Part shown: positions 23,539 through 32,137 of the stretch, piece after piece | Numbering within the stretch: position 1 is the first letter of the stretch | How the letters are laid out: each line of letters starts with the position of its first letter | NCBI GenBank assembly: GCA_965613685.1 | Contig: OZ277031.1 | Span: forward strand, 372,001-436,000 | Length of the DNA: 64,000 nucleotides | DNA from: Methylotenera oryzisoli_B | GTDB lineage: Bacteria; Pseudomonadota; Gammaproteobacteria; Burkholderiales; Methylophilaceae | Reading direction: 5' to 3' | Position numbers and translations under genes: made by a program | The notes under the pieces: generated by a model | Databases searched by the model: none | Seen by the model: the letters and a program-made list of their open reading frames with translations, nothing else | What the model was told of the DNA's origin: nothing

Positions 23539-24540
23539 CTAGTTGCTGGCATTCTCTTGTTGGATGTACCAGTTGTCGCCTTCTTTTTTCATGATCAGTG
23601 TTTTGGTCGTGTGTATGGGTTTGCCATCGGCACGGTAGCTTTGTTTAAAGCGCACTCTAGCGTTGTTGCTGTCGGCTACACTGATGTTGATTTTGGATAG
23701 GCTGACGCTGATTTTAGACGGTTTGTTAATGCGCTCTTTACGTTGTTGCTCCCAGGCTGTGCGGCTTTGGCCTTTAGCCGGTTGGAAGCTGGCGCCGTAG
23801 CTGGCAAAGTAGCGGTCCAAATCTTTGGCTGACCAGGCTTGCGCCCAGTTATTCAAGGTGGCGCTTAACTCATCTTCGGCGCCTTTTGCTGGCGTGCTGC
23901 TAGTAGCTGCACTGTTAGCCGCTTCGCTGACGGCTTTTTTGCTCACGCTGTCCGATTTTTTCGCATCGGCGACGGCCTTAGCCGGTTCTTTCGCGGCAAC
24001 AGTGGTTTTGTTGCCAGTGCCGAATAAATCTTTGATCAAGGATAATTTGCCTTGGGCACGGGTGTTGCTGGTGTCCAATTGCAAGGCTTTATCGTACGCT
24101 TCGGAGGCCATGCGGGCATAAATGTCGCCTAAGTTTTCATGGGCAGTAGCGTAGCTAGGATGGGTTTTAATGGCGGTTTCCAAGGATTTTCTGGCCTTAT
24201 CAAACTGACCTTGATCGGCATACAACACCGCTAGGTTGTTGTAGGGTTCAGGTAGGTTGGGAAATTTTTCCGTGACATCCGTAAACACCTTAATGGCCTC
24301 ATCACGGCGACCTTGCTCAGCCAACATCACGCCTTTCATGAAGAGGGCTTGGGCGTTTTTTGGGTTGTTGTTGATGTAAGCGTTGAGCTTATCAATGGCC
24401 GCCGCTGTTTGACCTTGGTCAGCCATTTGTGAAATGTCTTTTAGCTCATCGGCTTGAGCGTAAGAGGCACATAAGCTGAGCGATAAAATCACGGCAAGCT
24501 TAGCAATAGTGGCATTTAGCAAGGAAATAAATTTGTTCAT
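23539..24540 (-). CDS. periplasmic TPR protein with NTF2-like C-terminal domain
   Basis: 333 residues. Signal peptide (about 1-30), about four TPR units (33-170; AQALFMKGVMLAEQGRRDEAI and PYNNLAVLYADQGQFDKA are clear), an Ala/Lys/Ser-rich linker (175-220), and a C-terminal domain of about 105 residues with LNNWAQAWSAKDLDRYFASY. This last part matches the C-terminal domain of the next gene, the L,D-transpeptidase, so both probably act together, perhaps the TPR as scaffold. Divergent from cysS. No enzyme motif. Confidence 0.82.
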   Translation of the reverse strand: MNKFISLLNATIAKLAVILSLSLCASYAQADELKDISQMADQGQTAAAIDKLNAYINNNPKNAQALFMKGVMLAEQGRRDEAIKVFTDVTEKFPNLPEPYNNLAVLYADQGQFDKARKSLETAIKTHPSYATAHENLGDIYARMASEAYDKALQLDTSNTRAQGKLSLIKDLFGTGNKTTVAAKEPAKAVADAKKSDSVSKKAVSEAANSAATSSTPAKGAEDELSATLNNWAQAWSAKDLDRYFASYGASFQPAKGQSRTAWEQQRKERINKPSKISVSLSKINISVADSNNARVRFKQSYRADGKPIHTTKTLIMKKEGDNWYIQQENASN

Positions 24541-24674
24541 TGTGATATACTTTTTTTAGTTAACTTACAAAGTGTAATTCTATCAACAGCCTAGCTAACA
24601 TCCAATAGCTCTATAGGCTTTATTGCTATATATTTCGTTCAATTTACCTAATCCAGTCCCACTCATCACCGTTT

Positions 24675-26108
24675 ATGCTGAAAATCTACAACACCCTGGC
24701 TCGTGAAAAGCAAGTTTTTACCCCTATCGTGGCGGGCAAAGTGAGCATGTATGTCTGTGGCATGACGGTTTACGATTACTGTCACCTTGGCCATGCGCGA
24801 GTGATGGTGGTGTTTGACATGGTCGGCCGTTGGCTGCGAGCCAGTGGCTACGAGCTTAAGTACGTGCGTAATATCACCGATATCGATGACAAAATTATTA
24901 AACGCGCTAACGAGAACCAGGAAAGCATAGGCGAGTTAACCCAGCGCTTTATTGATGCCATGGATCAGGATGCGGCCAGTTTATCTGTGATTAAACCCGA
25001 CATCGAGCCCAAGGCCACCGATTTTGTCGAGAGCATGGTCAACATGATTGCCAGCTTGATAGACAAGGGCTATGCCTATGCGGCGGATAACGGCGACGTG
25101 TTTTACTCGGTCAATCAGTTTGCCGGATACGGTAAATTGTCCGGCAAATCCTTAGAGGACCTGCGTGCTGGCGAGCGCGTGGAAGTCGATGCGCACAAAA
25201 AAGACCCCATGGATTTTGTCTTATGGAAATCGGTTAAACCTAATGAGCCCAGTTGGCCATCGCCTTTTGGCGGACCAAATGGCGGCCGTGGTCGACCCGG
25301 TTGGCACATCGAGTGTTCGGCCATGAGCGCCCATCATTTAGGCGAGCGTTTTGACATACACGGCGGCGGGCAAGATTTGCAATTTCCGCACCACGAGAAC
25401 GAAATTGCCCAATCGGAAGCGACCCACAGCCACGACGGGCAGCCCTGCCAAATGGTCAATTATTGGATGCATAATGGTTTTGTGCGGGTGGACGATGAAA
25501 AGATGTCTAAGTCCTTAGGCAATTTTTTTACCATACGCACGGTGCTGCAACAGTACGATGCCGAAGTGGTACGTTTCTTTATTTTGCGCGCTCATTACCG
25601 TAGCCCACTTAACTATTCCGACCAGCATTTAGACGATGCCAAATTGGCTTTGACGCGTTTGTACACCTCGCTGCGTGGCCATGCAGCACCGCCTTGCAGC
25701 ATAGACTGGCAACAGCCGCATGCGGCTCGCTTTAAGTTGGCCATGGACGATGATTTCAATACCCCGGAAGCGTTGGCTGTGTTGTTTGATTTGGCTAACG
25801 AATTGAATAAGAGTAAAGCGGCGGCCACCGCCTCTTTGCTAAAAAGCTTGGCGGGTGTCCTGGGTTTGTTGCAACAAGATGCCACGGCTTTTTTACAAGG
25901 GCAAGCGCCGGCTAGTAGCACGTCCGCTGTTGAAAATGGCCAGTCACTTGGTTTGACGGCCGAGTTGATCGCCAGCAAAATTTTGGCGCGGGCCGAGGCC
26001 AAGCAGGCGAAAAACTTCGCCTTGGCTGATGGCATACGTCAGGAACTGACGGCCGCCGGCATTGTATTGGAAGACTCTCCGCAAGGCACGACATGGCGTC
26101 GCGCTTAA
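24675..26108 (+). CDS. cysS: cysteinyl-tRNA synthetase
   Basis: Class I synthetase charging tRNA-Cys. 477 residues, full length. Zinc and substrate cysteine C28-G-M-T, HIGH motif as HLGH (37-40), RNITDIDDKI, the Zn/His segment GGQDLQFPHHENE, and the KMSKS loop KMSKSLGN (about 276). The C-terminal anticodon-binding region is present. Start ATG 24675 with no obvious Shine-Dalgarno. Divergent from the TPR gene, followed 36 bases later by argJ. Confidence 0.97.
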   Translation: MLKIYNTLAREKQVFTPIVAGKVSMYVCGMTVYDYCHLGHARVMVVFDMVGRWLRASGYELKYVRNITDIDDKIIKRANENQESIGELTQRFIDAMDQDAASLSVIKPDIEPKATDFVESMVNMIASLIDKGYAYAADNGDVFYSVNQFAGYGKLSGKSLEDLRAGERVEVDAHKKDPMDFVLWKSVKPNEPSWPSPFGGPNGGRGRPGWHIECSAMSAHHLGERFDIHGGGQDLQFPHHENEIAQSEATHSHDGQPCQMVNYWMHNGFVRVDDEKMSKSLGNFFTIRTVLQQYDAEVVRFFILRAHYRSPLNYSDQHLDDAKLALTRLYTSLRGHAAPPCSIDWQQPHAARFKLAMDDDFNTPEALAVLFDLANELNKSKAAATASLLKSLAGVLGLLQQDATAFLQGQAPASSTSAVENGQSLGLTAELIASKILARAEAKQAKNFALADGIRQELTAAGIVLEDSPQGTTWRRA

Positions 26109-26144
26109 GCCTCATTCACCTCAAAAAAACAAGGAAAACCCAGC

Positions 26145-27371
26145 ATGCCGGTTAAATTAACTGCCCCACAAGCCAGCACCTTATTGCCTGTACGCGGCGT
26201 TAAATTAGGTTATGCCGAGGCGAATATACGTAAAGCGCAGCGCAAAGACTTGTTGGTCGTGACCTTGGCCGAAGGCAGCGCGGTATCCGGTGTGTTCACG
26301 CAAAATCAATTTTGTGCGGCCCCGGTTACGCTGTGCAAATCGCACTTGGTGGCCAAGCAGGGCATACGCGCCTTATTGGTTAATACCGGTTGCGCGAACG
26401 CAGGGACGGGCGAGCAGGGCCTGCAAGCGGCCCAACAAAGCTGCGCTGCCCTGGCCGGTTTATTGGGCTTGAATGCCGAACAAATCTTACCCTTTTCAAC
26501 CGGTGTGATTTTAGAGCCTTTGCCAGTGGGTAAGTTGATCTCGGGCTTGCCGACGGCGCTGGCTAATTTAAATGAAAACAATTGGTTAGCGGCGGCCGAA
26601 GCCATCATGACCACCGACATCGTGGCCAAGGCCACGTCTCGCCGCTTGCTAATAGACGGCCAGGCCGTGACCATCACCGGCATGAGTAAAGGCTCGGGCA
26701 TGATACACCCCAATATGGCGACCATGCTCGGCTACATCGCTACCGATGCAGTGGTGAGTCAAGCCGCGTTGGATGCCATCATTCATTACGCCGTCAATAA
26801 ATCCTTTAACTGCATCACCGTGGATGGCGACACCTCGACCAACGATAGCTTGATTATGCTGGCCAGTCAACAAGCCGGCCATGTGCAAATTAGCGAAACC
26901 AGTCCGCACTTTTTGGCCTTACGCGATGCCATGACCGAGGTGGCGATAGAGTTGGCGCAAGCCATCGTGCGCGATGGCGAAGGCGCGACCAAATTCATGA
27001 CGGTGCAAATTGATGGCGGCAAAGACGAAGCCGAGTGCCGAAAAGTAGCCTATGCCATTGCCCATTCGCCCTTGATTAAAACGGCGTTTTTTGCCTCAGA
27101 CCCAAATTTAGGTCGAATTTTGGCGGCCATTGGTTATGCCGGGGTCGACCAACTCGACGTTAACCAACTCAAGCTTTACTTAGGCGACGTGCTGGTGGCA
27201 GAAAAAGGTGGCCGCGCCAGCGCATACAGGGAAGAGCAGGGCGCCGCCATCATGCAAGAAGCGGAGATTTTAGTGCGCGTGGATTTGGCTAGAGGCGCTG
27301 CAAGTTGCACGATCTGGACTTGCGACTTTTCTTACGACTACGTCAAAATCAATGCCGACTACCGTTCCTGA
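26145..27371 (+). CDS. argJ: bifunctional glutamate N-acetyltransferase / N-acetylglutamate synthase ArgJ
   Basis: Recycles the acetyl group from N-acetylornithine to glutamate in arginine synthesis, and in the bifunctional type also makes N-acetylglutamate from acetyl-CoA. 408 residues. The self-cleavage site is in KGSGMIHPNMATML with the nucleophile threonine near residue 193, so the precursor splits into alpha and beta chains. Ornithine, made downstream in this pathway, is also the OlsB substrate. The last 20 bases overlap the next gene. Confidence 0.96.
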   Translation: MPVKLTAPQASTLLPVRGVKLGYAEANIRKAQRKDLLVVTLAEGSAVSGVFTQNQFCAAPVTLCKSHLVAKQGIRALLVNTGCANAGTGEQGLQAAQQSCAALAGLLGLNAEQILPFSTGVILEPLPVGKLISGLPTALANLNENNWLAAAEAIMTTDIVAKATSRRLLIDGQAVTITGMSKGSGMIHPNMATMLGYIATDAVVSQAALDAIIHYAVNKSFNCITVDGDTSTNDSLIMLASQQAGHVQISETSPHFLALRDAMTEVAIELAQAIVRDGEGATKFMTVQIDGGKDEAECRKVAYAIAHSPLIKTAFFASDPNLGRILAAIGYAGVDQLDVNQLKLYLGDVLVAEKGGRASAYREEQGAAIMQEAEILVRVDLARGAASCTIWTCDFSYDYVKINADYRS

Positions 27372-28359
27372 TGCGAGTTTAGACTCAGGCAGCTTGACGC
27401 GCGCAGCCGTTGGTGTGATACAGCGAGCCGATGGCTGGGTCTTGTTAAACGAACGGCCATTGGGTAAACCTTGGTCTGGTTATTGGGAGTTTCCCGGTGG
27501 CAAAATTGAAGAAAACGAGTCGCCCGAGCAAGCCCTAAAACGCGAATTGCAAGAAGAACTGGGCATCACGGTCACGCAAGCCTACCCGTGGCTAACCCGT
27601 CGCTACGCCTACCCAGCAAAATACCTAGACAACGGCCAAATGGCCAGCGCAGCTAAAACCGTGCAGCTGCATTTTTTTGTGGTGCCAGCATGGTCGGGTG
27701 AACCGCAAGGCATGGAAGGGCAAAAACTCAGTTGGCAGTCAACAAAAGCCGTCAGCGTGTCGCCCTTGCTGCCAGCCAACGCGCCGATTATCGATGCACT
27801 CAATCTGCCTCAACTGCATGCCATTAGCAACCTCGCTGAAATGGGTGAGCAGGCTTTTTTTCAGAGATTGCAGCGTGCGCTGGATGGCGGCTTGGGTCTG
27901 CTGCAATTGCGTGAGAAGCAGTTGACGGCGTCGGCATTTGCACGGTTTTTTGAGCGGGTTATGACCATGACAGCGCCTTATGCGACGAAGGTCGTGCTGA
28001 ACTCGCATGGTCCATACGCATGCGGCGATTGGCCGGCGCACGGTATGCATTTTACTGCACGAGATTTAATGCAATTGTCAGTTAAGCCAGCAGGCATGCT
28101 GTGCGGTGCTTCTTGCCATGATGCAAAAGAATTGGCCAAAGCGGCCCAATTGGCTTTGGATTACGTGCTGTTGTCGCCCGTGCAGTCGACCGCCAGTCAC
28201 CCTGATGGCGACACATTGGGTTGGTCTGGCTTTAGCCGTCTGATTCAGGATTACCCCTTGCCGGTGTATGCCTTAGGTGGCATGCGGCATGAGGATGGGC
28301 TACTGGCTAGAAGCCATGGCGCGCATGGACTGGCCATGCAACGCCACTGTTGGCTTTAA
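27352..28359 (+). CDS. Nudix hydrolase (MutT-like) fused to a ThiE-like domain
   Basis: 335 residues with two domains. N-terminal Nudix domain (about 15-145) with a complete Nudix box beginning GGKIEENESPEQ and ending REL-QEELGI (near 49-71), probably cleaning oxidised dGTP or other nucleoside diphosphate derivatives. C-terminal TIM-barrel resembling thiamine phosphate synthase (about 160-335: LLQLREKQL, LCGASCHDAKEL, YVLLSPVQSTASHPD, YALGGM). This fusion is known in beta- and gammaproteobacteria and is usually annotated as a Nudix family hydrolase; whether the ThiE-like part is active is uncertain. Starts inside argJ (20-base overlap). Confidence 0.87.
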   Translation: MPTTVPDASLDSGSLTRAAVGVIQRADGWVLLNERPLGKPWSGYWEFPGGKIEENESPEQALKRELQEELGITVTQAYPWLTRRYAYPAKYLDNGQMASAAKTVQLHFFVVPAWSGEPQGMEGQKLSWQSTKAVSVSPLLPANAPIIDALNLPQLHAISNLAEMGEQAFFQRLQRALDGGLGLLQLREKQLTASAFARFFERVMTMTAPYATKVVLNSHGPYACGDWPAHGMHFTARDLMQLSVKPAGMLCGASCHDAKELAKAAQLALDYVLLSPVQSTASHPDGDTLGWSGFSRLIQDYPLPVYALGGMRHEDGLLARSHGAHGLAMQRHCWL

Positions 28360-28381
28360 TGACTGGATTGAGTGGCTGGCT

Positions 28382-28858
28382 TTAATGACCGGCTGCTGGG
28401 GCGTCTTTAACGCTGGCTTTGACGTTTTGTTTGACTAGGCTTTTATTGGCCAATTTAAAGGTCAGCACAAAATTCACGCTGTCACCCACGCGTAAGGGTT
28501 TTTTCAAATCAAACAGCATCAAATGAAAACCACCTGGACTTAGCTTGTAAGGCTTGCCGGCGCTCAAGTCTAAACTTTCTAACATGCGCATTTTCATGAC
28601 ACCGTTTTCCATGCTCATGCTGTGAATTTCAACGCTGTCGCTGACATTGGCCGTGGCTTCAACCAAGCTGGCCTCTTTACTGCTGGTTAAGGTCATGTAA
28701 GCCGCACCCACTTTCGAGCCGGGGTTGCTTGGCCGCGCCCATGCGTCTTGAATGGTCACTAGCGTGCTGTTGGCAGGGCTTTCTGCTTGGGCAGTCCAGC
28801 TGCTAAATAGGGCCAATAAAGCCCAGCCTGTTAGGCTAATTGCGCTTAATTTTTTCAT
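28382..28858 (-). CDS. periplasmic copper chaperone PCu(A)C
   Basis: Binds Cu(I) in the periplasm and delivers it to the CuA or CuB site of haem-copper oxidases. 158 residues: signal peptide (cleavage near AQA-ES, residue 25), then a beta-barrel domain with the exact ligand pattern H79-M..-x10-M90-x21-H112-x-M114. It sits 13 bases downstream of yacG in the pilD-coaE-zapD-yacG run, so it may be co-transcribed. Functionally it fits with the ccoI/ccoS cluster 23 kb away. Confidence 0.9.
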   Translation of the reverse strand: MKKLSAISLTGWALLALFSSWTAQAESPANSTLVTIQDAWARPSNPGSKVGAAYMTLTSSKEASLVEATANVSDSVEIHSMSMENGVMKMRMLESLDLSAGKPYKLSPGGFHLMLFDLKKPLRVGDSVNFVLTFKLANKSLVKQNVKASVKDAPAAGH

Positions 28859-28871
28859 GATTTTTACTTTC

Positions 28872-29075
28872 TCAAGGGTTGTGGTCTGGGTATAACTCGT
28901 CTAAATCATCGCTGCTAATCGGCACGGGAATGGCGTATTCGCCATTCGCCCAAGCGCCGAAATCAACCATTTTACAGCGTTCGCTGCAAAACGGCCTAAA
29001 GTCATTGTTAGGGGAAAATTCGGCGAGGTTGCCGCATTTTTGGCAAGCGACTAAGCGTTTTTTACTGGGTTCCAT
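28872..29075 (-). CDS. yacG: DNA gyrase inhibitor YacG (zinc-binding)
   Basis: Small zinc protein that binds GyrB and inhibits gyrase in E. coli. 67 residues with Cys11-x2-Cys14-x15-Cys30-x3-Cys34 and the conserved FCSERCKMVDFGAWANGEY. C-terminal acidic tail (DDLDELYPD). Located after zapD in the conserved pilD-coaE-zapD-yacG order. Confidence 0.93.
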   Translation of the reverse strand: MEPSKKRLVACQKCGNLAEFSPNNDFRPFCSERCKMVDFGAWANGEYAIPVPISSDDLDELYPDHNP

Positions 29076-29168
29076 GGTGTGTTCGGTATTGATTAATGGG
29101 GTTTAAGCTAAGGACGATCAGGCTCTGGATTTAGAACTGGATCAACAAGCGACTTTATAGATTACACC

Positions 29169-29927
29169 TTATAAATTACATAAGATCAGCGAGAAGCTGA
29201 CGTCTTGTTCGTATTTTTGCAGTTTTTGCCCATCATCAAGTTGATTAAAACGGATGTTGATGGCGTATTTATTAGCGCTCACTTCTGGAAAGCAAGTTAA
29301 CTCATCGTCCAATACCACGCGCAACATCTGCGCCGGTTTGGCACCGGCCAGCATTTGTTGATAGGCGCCGTTGCCGGCGACCAGTTTGCTGCTCACGCCA
29401 CTGCCACGCAATATGCGCAAGATGATGCCTATGGCTGCGTGCATGGGTAACAAGGGTTTGAGCCATGCAGTAAAATCTTCTCGTCGACGCGCTTCGCCTA
29501 ATCCCAACCAATAGTGGTAAGACGGCACATCAAATTCGCAAACGCCACCGGGAATGCCGGCGCGTTGTTTAATGCCCATCAACCATTCGTTGGCGCGCAA
29601 GCTTTGGCCTAATTTAGTGGTTTCGGCACGTAAGCCTTCGGCAGCTTGGTCAATTTCGCTGAGAATTTTATTTAGGGTGTTGGCCGCAATGGCTGGGTTG
29701 CCGACCAAGGCGCTCATGGCGACTTTTTGCCTTTCCAATTCTTGCAATAAATCCAGCTTTAATTCGGAACGGTCTACCACGTCTAAAATTTGCAATAGCG
29801 TGATGAGGGCGCAGTGGTGGTGGTGTTCGTGGCTGGCTTCTATGTTATGCAGAAGCTTGGCGAACAAATTCTCTACGCGTAGTAAGGTGCGTATGCGTTC
29901 GTTAAAAGGGTAGTCGTAGCTAGGCAT
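29169..29927 (-). CDS. zapD: cell division protein ZapD
   Basis: Cytoplasmic protein that crosslinks FtsZ filaments at the division ring. 252 residues, typical. Starts YDYPFNERIRTLLRVE, the family's N-terminal signature, with a helical domain, then a beta-strand C-terminal domain including GGVCEFDVPSYHYWL and a late EQDVSFSLILC. Lies between coaE and yacG on the minus strand. Confidence 0.93.
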   Translation of the reverse strand: MPSYDYPFNERIRTLLRVENLFAKLLHNIEASHEHHHHCALITLLQILDVVDRSELKLDLLQELERQKVAMSALVGNPAIAANTLNKILSEIDQAAEGLRAETTKLGQSLRANEWLMGIKQRAGIPGGVCEFDVPSYHYWLGLGEARRREDFTAWLKPLLPMHAAIGIILRILRGSGVSSKLVAGNGAYQQMLAGAKPAQMLRVVLDDELTCFPEVSANKYAINIRFNQLDDGQKLQKYEQDVSFSLILCNL

Positions 29928-30012
29928 GTTGAGTTACAGGTATGGTCAGCTAAACAACACAGTAATAGTCATGAATGAACACGCAAAGATAAATTGACAT
30001 GGATTATTAAAT

Positions 30013-30630
30013 TTATTTGTTAACTATGCAAGTTTTAATGAATTTTTTATGAATCAGGCCGATTTTTTCCTGCAAGGCCGCTAGGTTGCCCTGGTTGTCT
30101 ATGACCTCGTCTGCGCCTTCGAGACGCCGAGCTCGGCTCACTTGCGCCTGCATGACGGCTTGTACACTGGCGGCCGTGCTGCCGTTGCGTTGCATGGCGC
30201 GCTCAATTTGCAAGGCCTCGGGGCAGTCTAAGAGCAGGACTTTGTCCACTATTTTTTGGTAGCGCGTGCTTTCAAAATAGAGCGGAATCACCAAAATTTG
30301 GTAGGGGGCGGCGCTGTTTTTAGCGTTTTCTTTGAGCTGTTGCAAGGCCGCTTTGTATATAGCGGGGTGCATCAAGCCTTCTAATTTTAGGCGCTGCTCG
30401 CTATGGGCAAATACCTGCGCGGCTAATTTTGCTCTATCCAAGCTGCCATCGGCTAGCAAAAAGTCCGCGCCAAACAGCAACTGAATTTGCCCTAACAAGG
30501 CTTGGCCTTTGGCCGTTAATTGATGAGCGATGGCATCGACGTCGACCACCGGTACGCCCAGGGCGGAAAATTGCTTGGCCGCTTCGCTTTTGCCAGATCC
30601 TATGCCACCTGTAAGCACCACGACTTGCAT
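30013..30630 (-). CDS. coaE: dephospho-CoA kinase
   Basis: Last step of coenzyme A synthesis: phosphorylates the 3'-OH of dephospho-CoA. 205 residues. P-loop GGIGSGKS (8-15), DVDAIAH, VIPLYFE and a late RNGST...QVSRARRLEGADEVIDNQG lid/C-terminal region are all present. Three bases downstream of pilD, in the classical type IV pilus peptidase cluster order. Confidence 0.95.
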   Translation of the reverse strand: MQVVVLTGGIGSGKSEAAKQFSALGVPVVDVDAIAHQLTAKGQALLGQIQLLFGADFLLADGSLDRAKLAAQVFAHSEQRLKLEGLMHPAIYKAALQQLKENAKNSAAPYQILVIPLYFESTRYQKIVDKVLLLDCPEALQIERAMQRNGSTAASVQAVMQAQVSRARRLEGADEVIDNQGNLAALQEKIGLIHKKFIKTCIVNK

Positions 30631-30633
30631 GGC

Positions 30634-31503
30634 TTAGCCCAGGTAATGCCGCGTAAGTTGCGGTCCGAAAAACAAGGCGGCCAAACCAGCGATGGCTAAA
30701 AACGGGCCAAATGGCATGGCGCTATCGCGCCCACGCTGGCCGCTTAATATCAGTGCGATACCAACAACGGCGCCCATTAAGGATGACAGCAACAGAATGG
30801 CCGGTAGCATTTGCCAGCCATACCAAGCGCCCAATGCGGCCAGTAATTTAAAATCGCCGTAACCCATACCTTCTTTGCCGGTGCAAAGTTTAAATAGCCA
30901 ATAGATGGACCAAAGCAGCAAATAACCTGCCATCGCACCGATTACGGCGCTATGAAGATCGCTAAAGCCGAGGTTTAAATTAAACAGCAAGCCTAGCCAG
31001 AGTAGCGGCAGAGTCAAGCTGTCAGGCAGCAATTGCGTATCGAAATCAATGAAAGTCAGCGCAATTAAGCCTAAACATAAAAGCCAGGCAAAGAAAGTCA
31101 CGCTGCTGTAGCCAAATTGCCAGCTGACTAAAGCCATCAGCACGGCCGATAACAACTCCACCAAGGGGTAACGCGGGCTGATTGTATTCGCACAATGGCG
31201 GCAGCGTCCCCTTAATAGTAAGTAGCTGAGCAGGGGGATGTTGTCGCCTGCGCCTATGGTCTGTTGGCAATGTGGGCAGGATGAGCGTGGGCGCATCAAG
31301 TTAAATGGAGTGGTCGCTTGGGCGGTTTGGCCTTGCATGGCTTGGCAATCGGCTTGCCAATCGCGCTCCATCATTTTTGGCAAACGGTAAATCAGCACAT
31401 TTAAAAAGCTGCCGAATAGCAAACCAAGTAACAGGGTTAAACCTATCAATAAGCTGCTGTTTTGTTGCAGGGATAACGAGATATCAGCAAACACGGCTGG
31501 CAT
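30634..31503 (-). CDS. pilD: prepilin peptidase / N-methyltransferase PilD
   Basis: Inner-membrane aspartic protease that cleaves and N-methylates type IV pilins and type II secretion pseudopilins. 289 residues from ATG 31503, chosen because AAGG is six bases before it (the ATG at 31509 abuts AAGG). N-terminal cytoplasmic domain with two CxxC pairs (Cys76/79 and Cys101/104); catalytic aspartates in FIDFD (151-155) and GYGDFKL (D217). Eight or so helices. No pilB or pilC lies upstream as in many relatives; a divergent reading frame is there instead. Confidence 0.93.
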   Translation of the reverse strand: MPAVFADISLSLQQNSSLLIGLTLLLGLLFGSFLNVLIYRLPKMMERDWQADCQAMQGQTAQATTPFNLMRPRSSCPHCQQTIGAGDNIPLLSYLLLRGRCRHCANTISPRYPLVELLSAVLMALVSWQFGYSSVTFFAWLLCLGLIALTFIDFDTQLLPDSLTLPLLWLGLLFNLNLGFSDLHSAVIGAMAGYLLLWSIYWLFKLCTGKEGMGYGDFKLLAALGAWYGWQMLPAILLLSSLMGAVVGIALILSGQRGRDSAMPFGPFLAIAGLAALFFGPQLTRHYLG

Positions 31504-31527
31504 GAACATCCTTAAGGTGAGCTAAAA

Positions 31528-31758
31528 ATGACGGCTGATTTGGCTGCAAGGTTAAACAGCCTGCATCATCGCATTATCGCTGCTTTGTGGCAACAGCGGG
31601 CTAGCCAAGCTGGCCGCCGCTATGGCGCGTATAGGCCGCATAAAAAATGCAGTCAGCCTCTTGAAAGCAGGAAAAACGGCCGCATAAACAGCAATGAAAT
31701 TGCAAGCGCTCACGGTATAATGATGCAACAGTTAAGTAGGAATAAACATGACAGATAA
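31528..31758 (+). CDS. doubtful small ORF upstream of the hypothetical 122-aa gene
   Basis: 76 codons from ATG 31528 with a good Shine-Dalgarno AAGGTGAG (31514-31521, spacing 6). The predicted peptide is basic and without a known domain; the first part (MTADLAARLNSLHHRI...) is amphipathic and helix-like, the rest looks random. It overlaps the next gene's promoter-like TATAAT and its first 11 bases. It may be a gene remnant or a leader; weakly supported. Confidence 0.2.
   Translation: MTADLAARLNSLHHRIIAALWQQRASQAGRRYGAYRPHKKCSQPLESRKNGRINSNEIASAHGIMMQQLSRNKHDR
31716..31721 (+). promoter_or_regulatory. possible -10 of the 122-aa hypothetical gene
   Basis: Perfect TATAAT, about 26 bases before ATG 31748 and followed by the Shine-Dalgarno AGGA (31738-31741). 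No convincing -35 at 16-18 bp. Confidence 0.35.
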
Positions 31759-32116
31759 GCAGCAACAAAACAGCATCGCGGTGTCTTCAGCCGAATTGCA
31801 TAGGCCAGAGTGGGACGAGCCTATTATTTGCCGCGTCGAAGTGGATTTGCCGGCCTGGTTAGCGCAGTTAACTGGCGGTCGTGATTGGGAAGTGTATTCC
31901 GAAGAGGAAGAAGAGAATTGCGTTAGCTTTGCCTTAAGGCAAGGCTCTAAACTCAGCCCTAAGTTAGCGGAAGTCACCTTGTACCATAATGGCTATGCCA
32001 TTGTGGACGTGGACGGTCGCTTTTTATTTGACGGCTCCTTAACCTCGGGTGCCAATGAATGCGCGCATTTAAGCTATTACCACGCTGACAGTGGTGAAAA
32101 AATCACCCTCAATTAA
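31748..32116 (+). CDS. hypothetical acidic cytoplasmic protein
   Basis: Not recognised. 122 residues, no signal peptide or membrane segment; acidic, with a run of glutamates (SEEEEEN, about 57-63), then short beta-type segments (VTLYHNGYAIVDVDGRFLFDGSL). Own Shine-Dalgarno AGGA six bases upstream and a TATAAT before it, so it is likely real. It is convergent with ispB and divergent from pilD; context gives no function. Confidence 0.6.
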   Translation: MTDKQQQNSIAVSSAELHRPEWDEPIICRVEVDLPAWLAQLTGGRDWEVYSEEEEENCVSFALRQGSKLSPKLAEVTLYHNGYAIVDVDGRFLFDGSLTSGANECAHLSYYHADSGEKITLN

Positions 32117-32137
32117 GCCTTTGCAGGCCAGAGCTAG

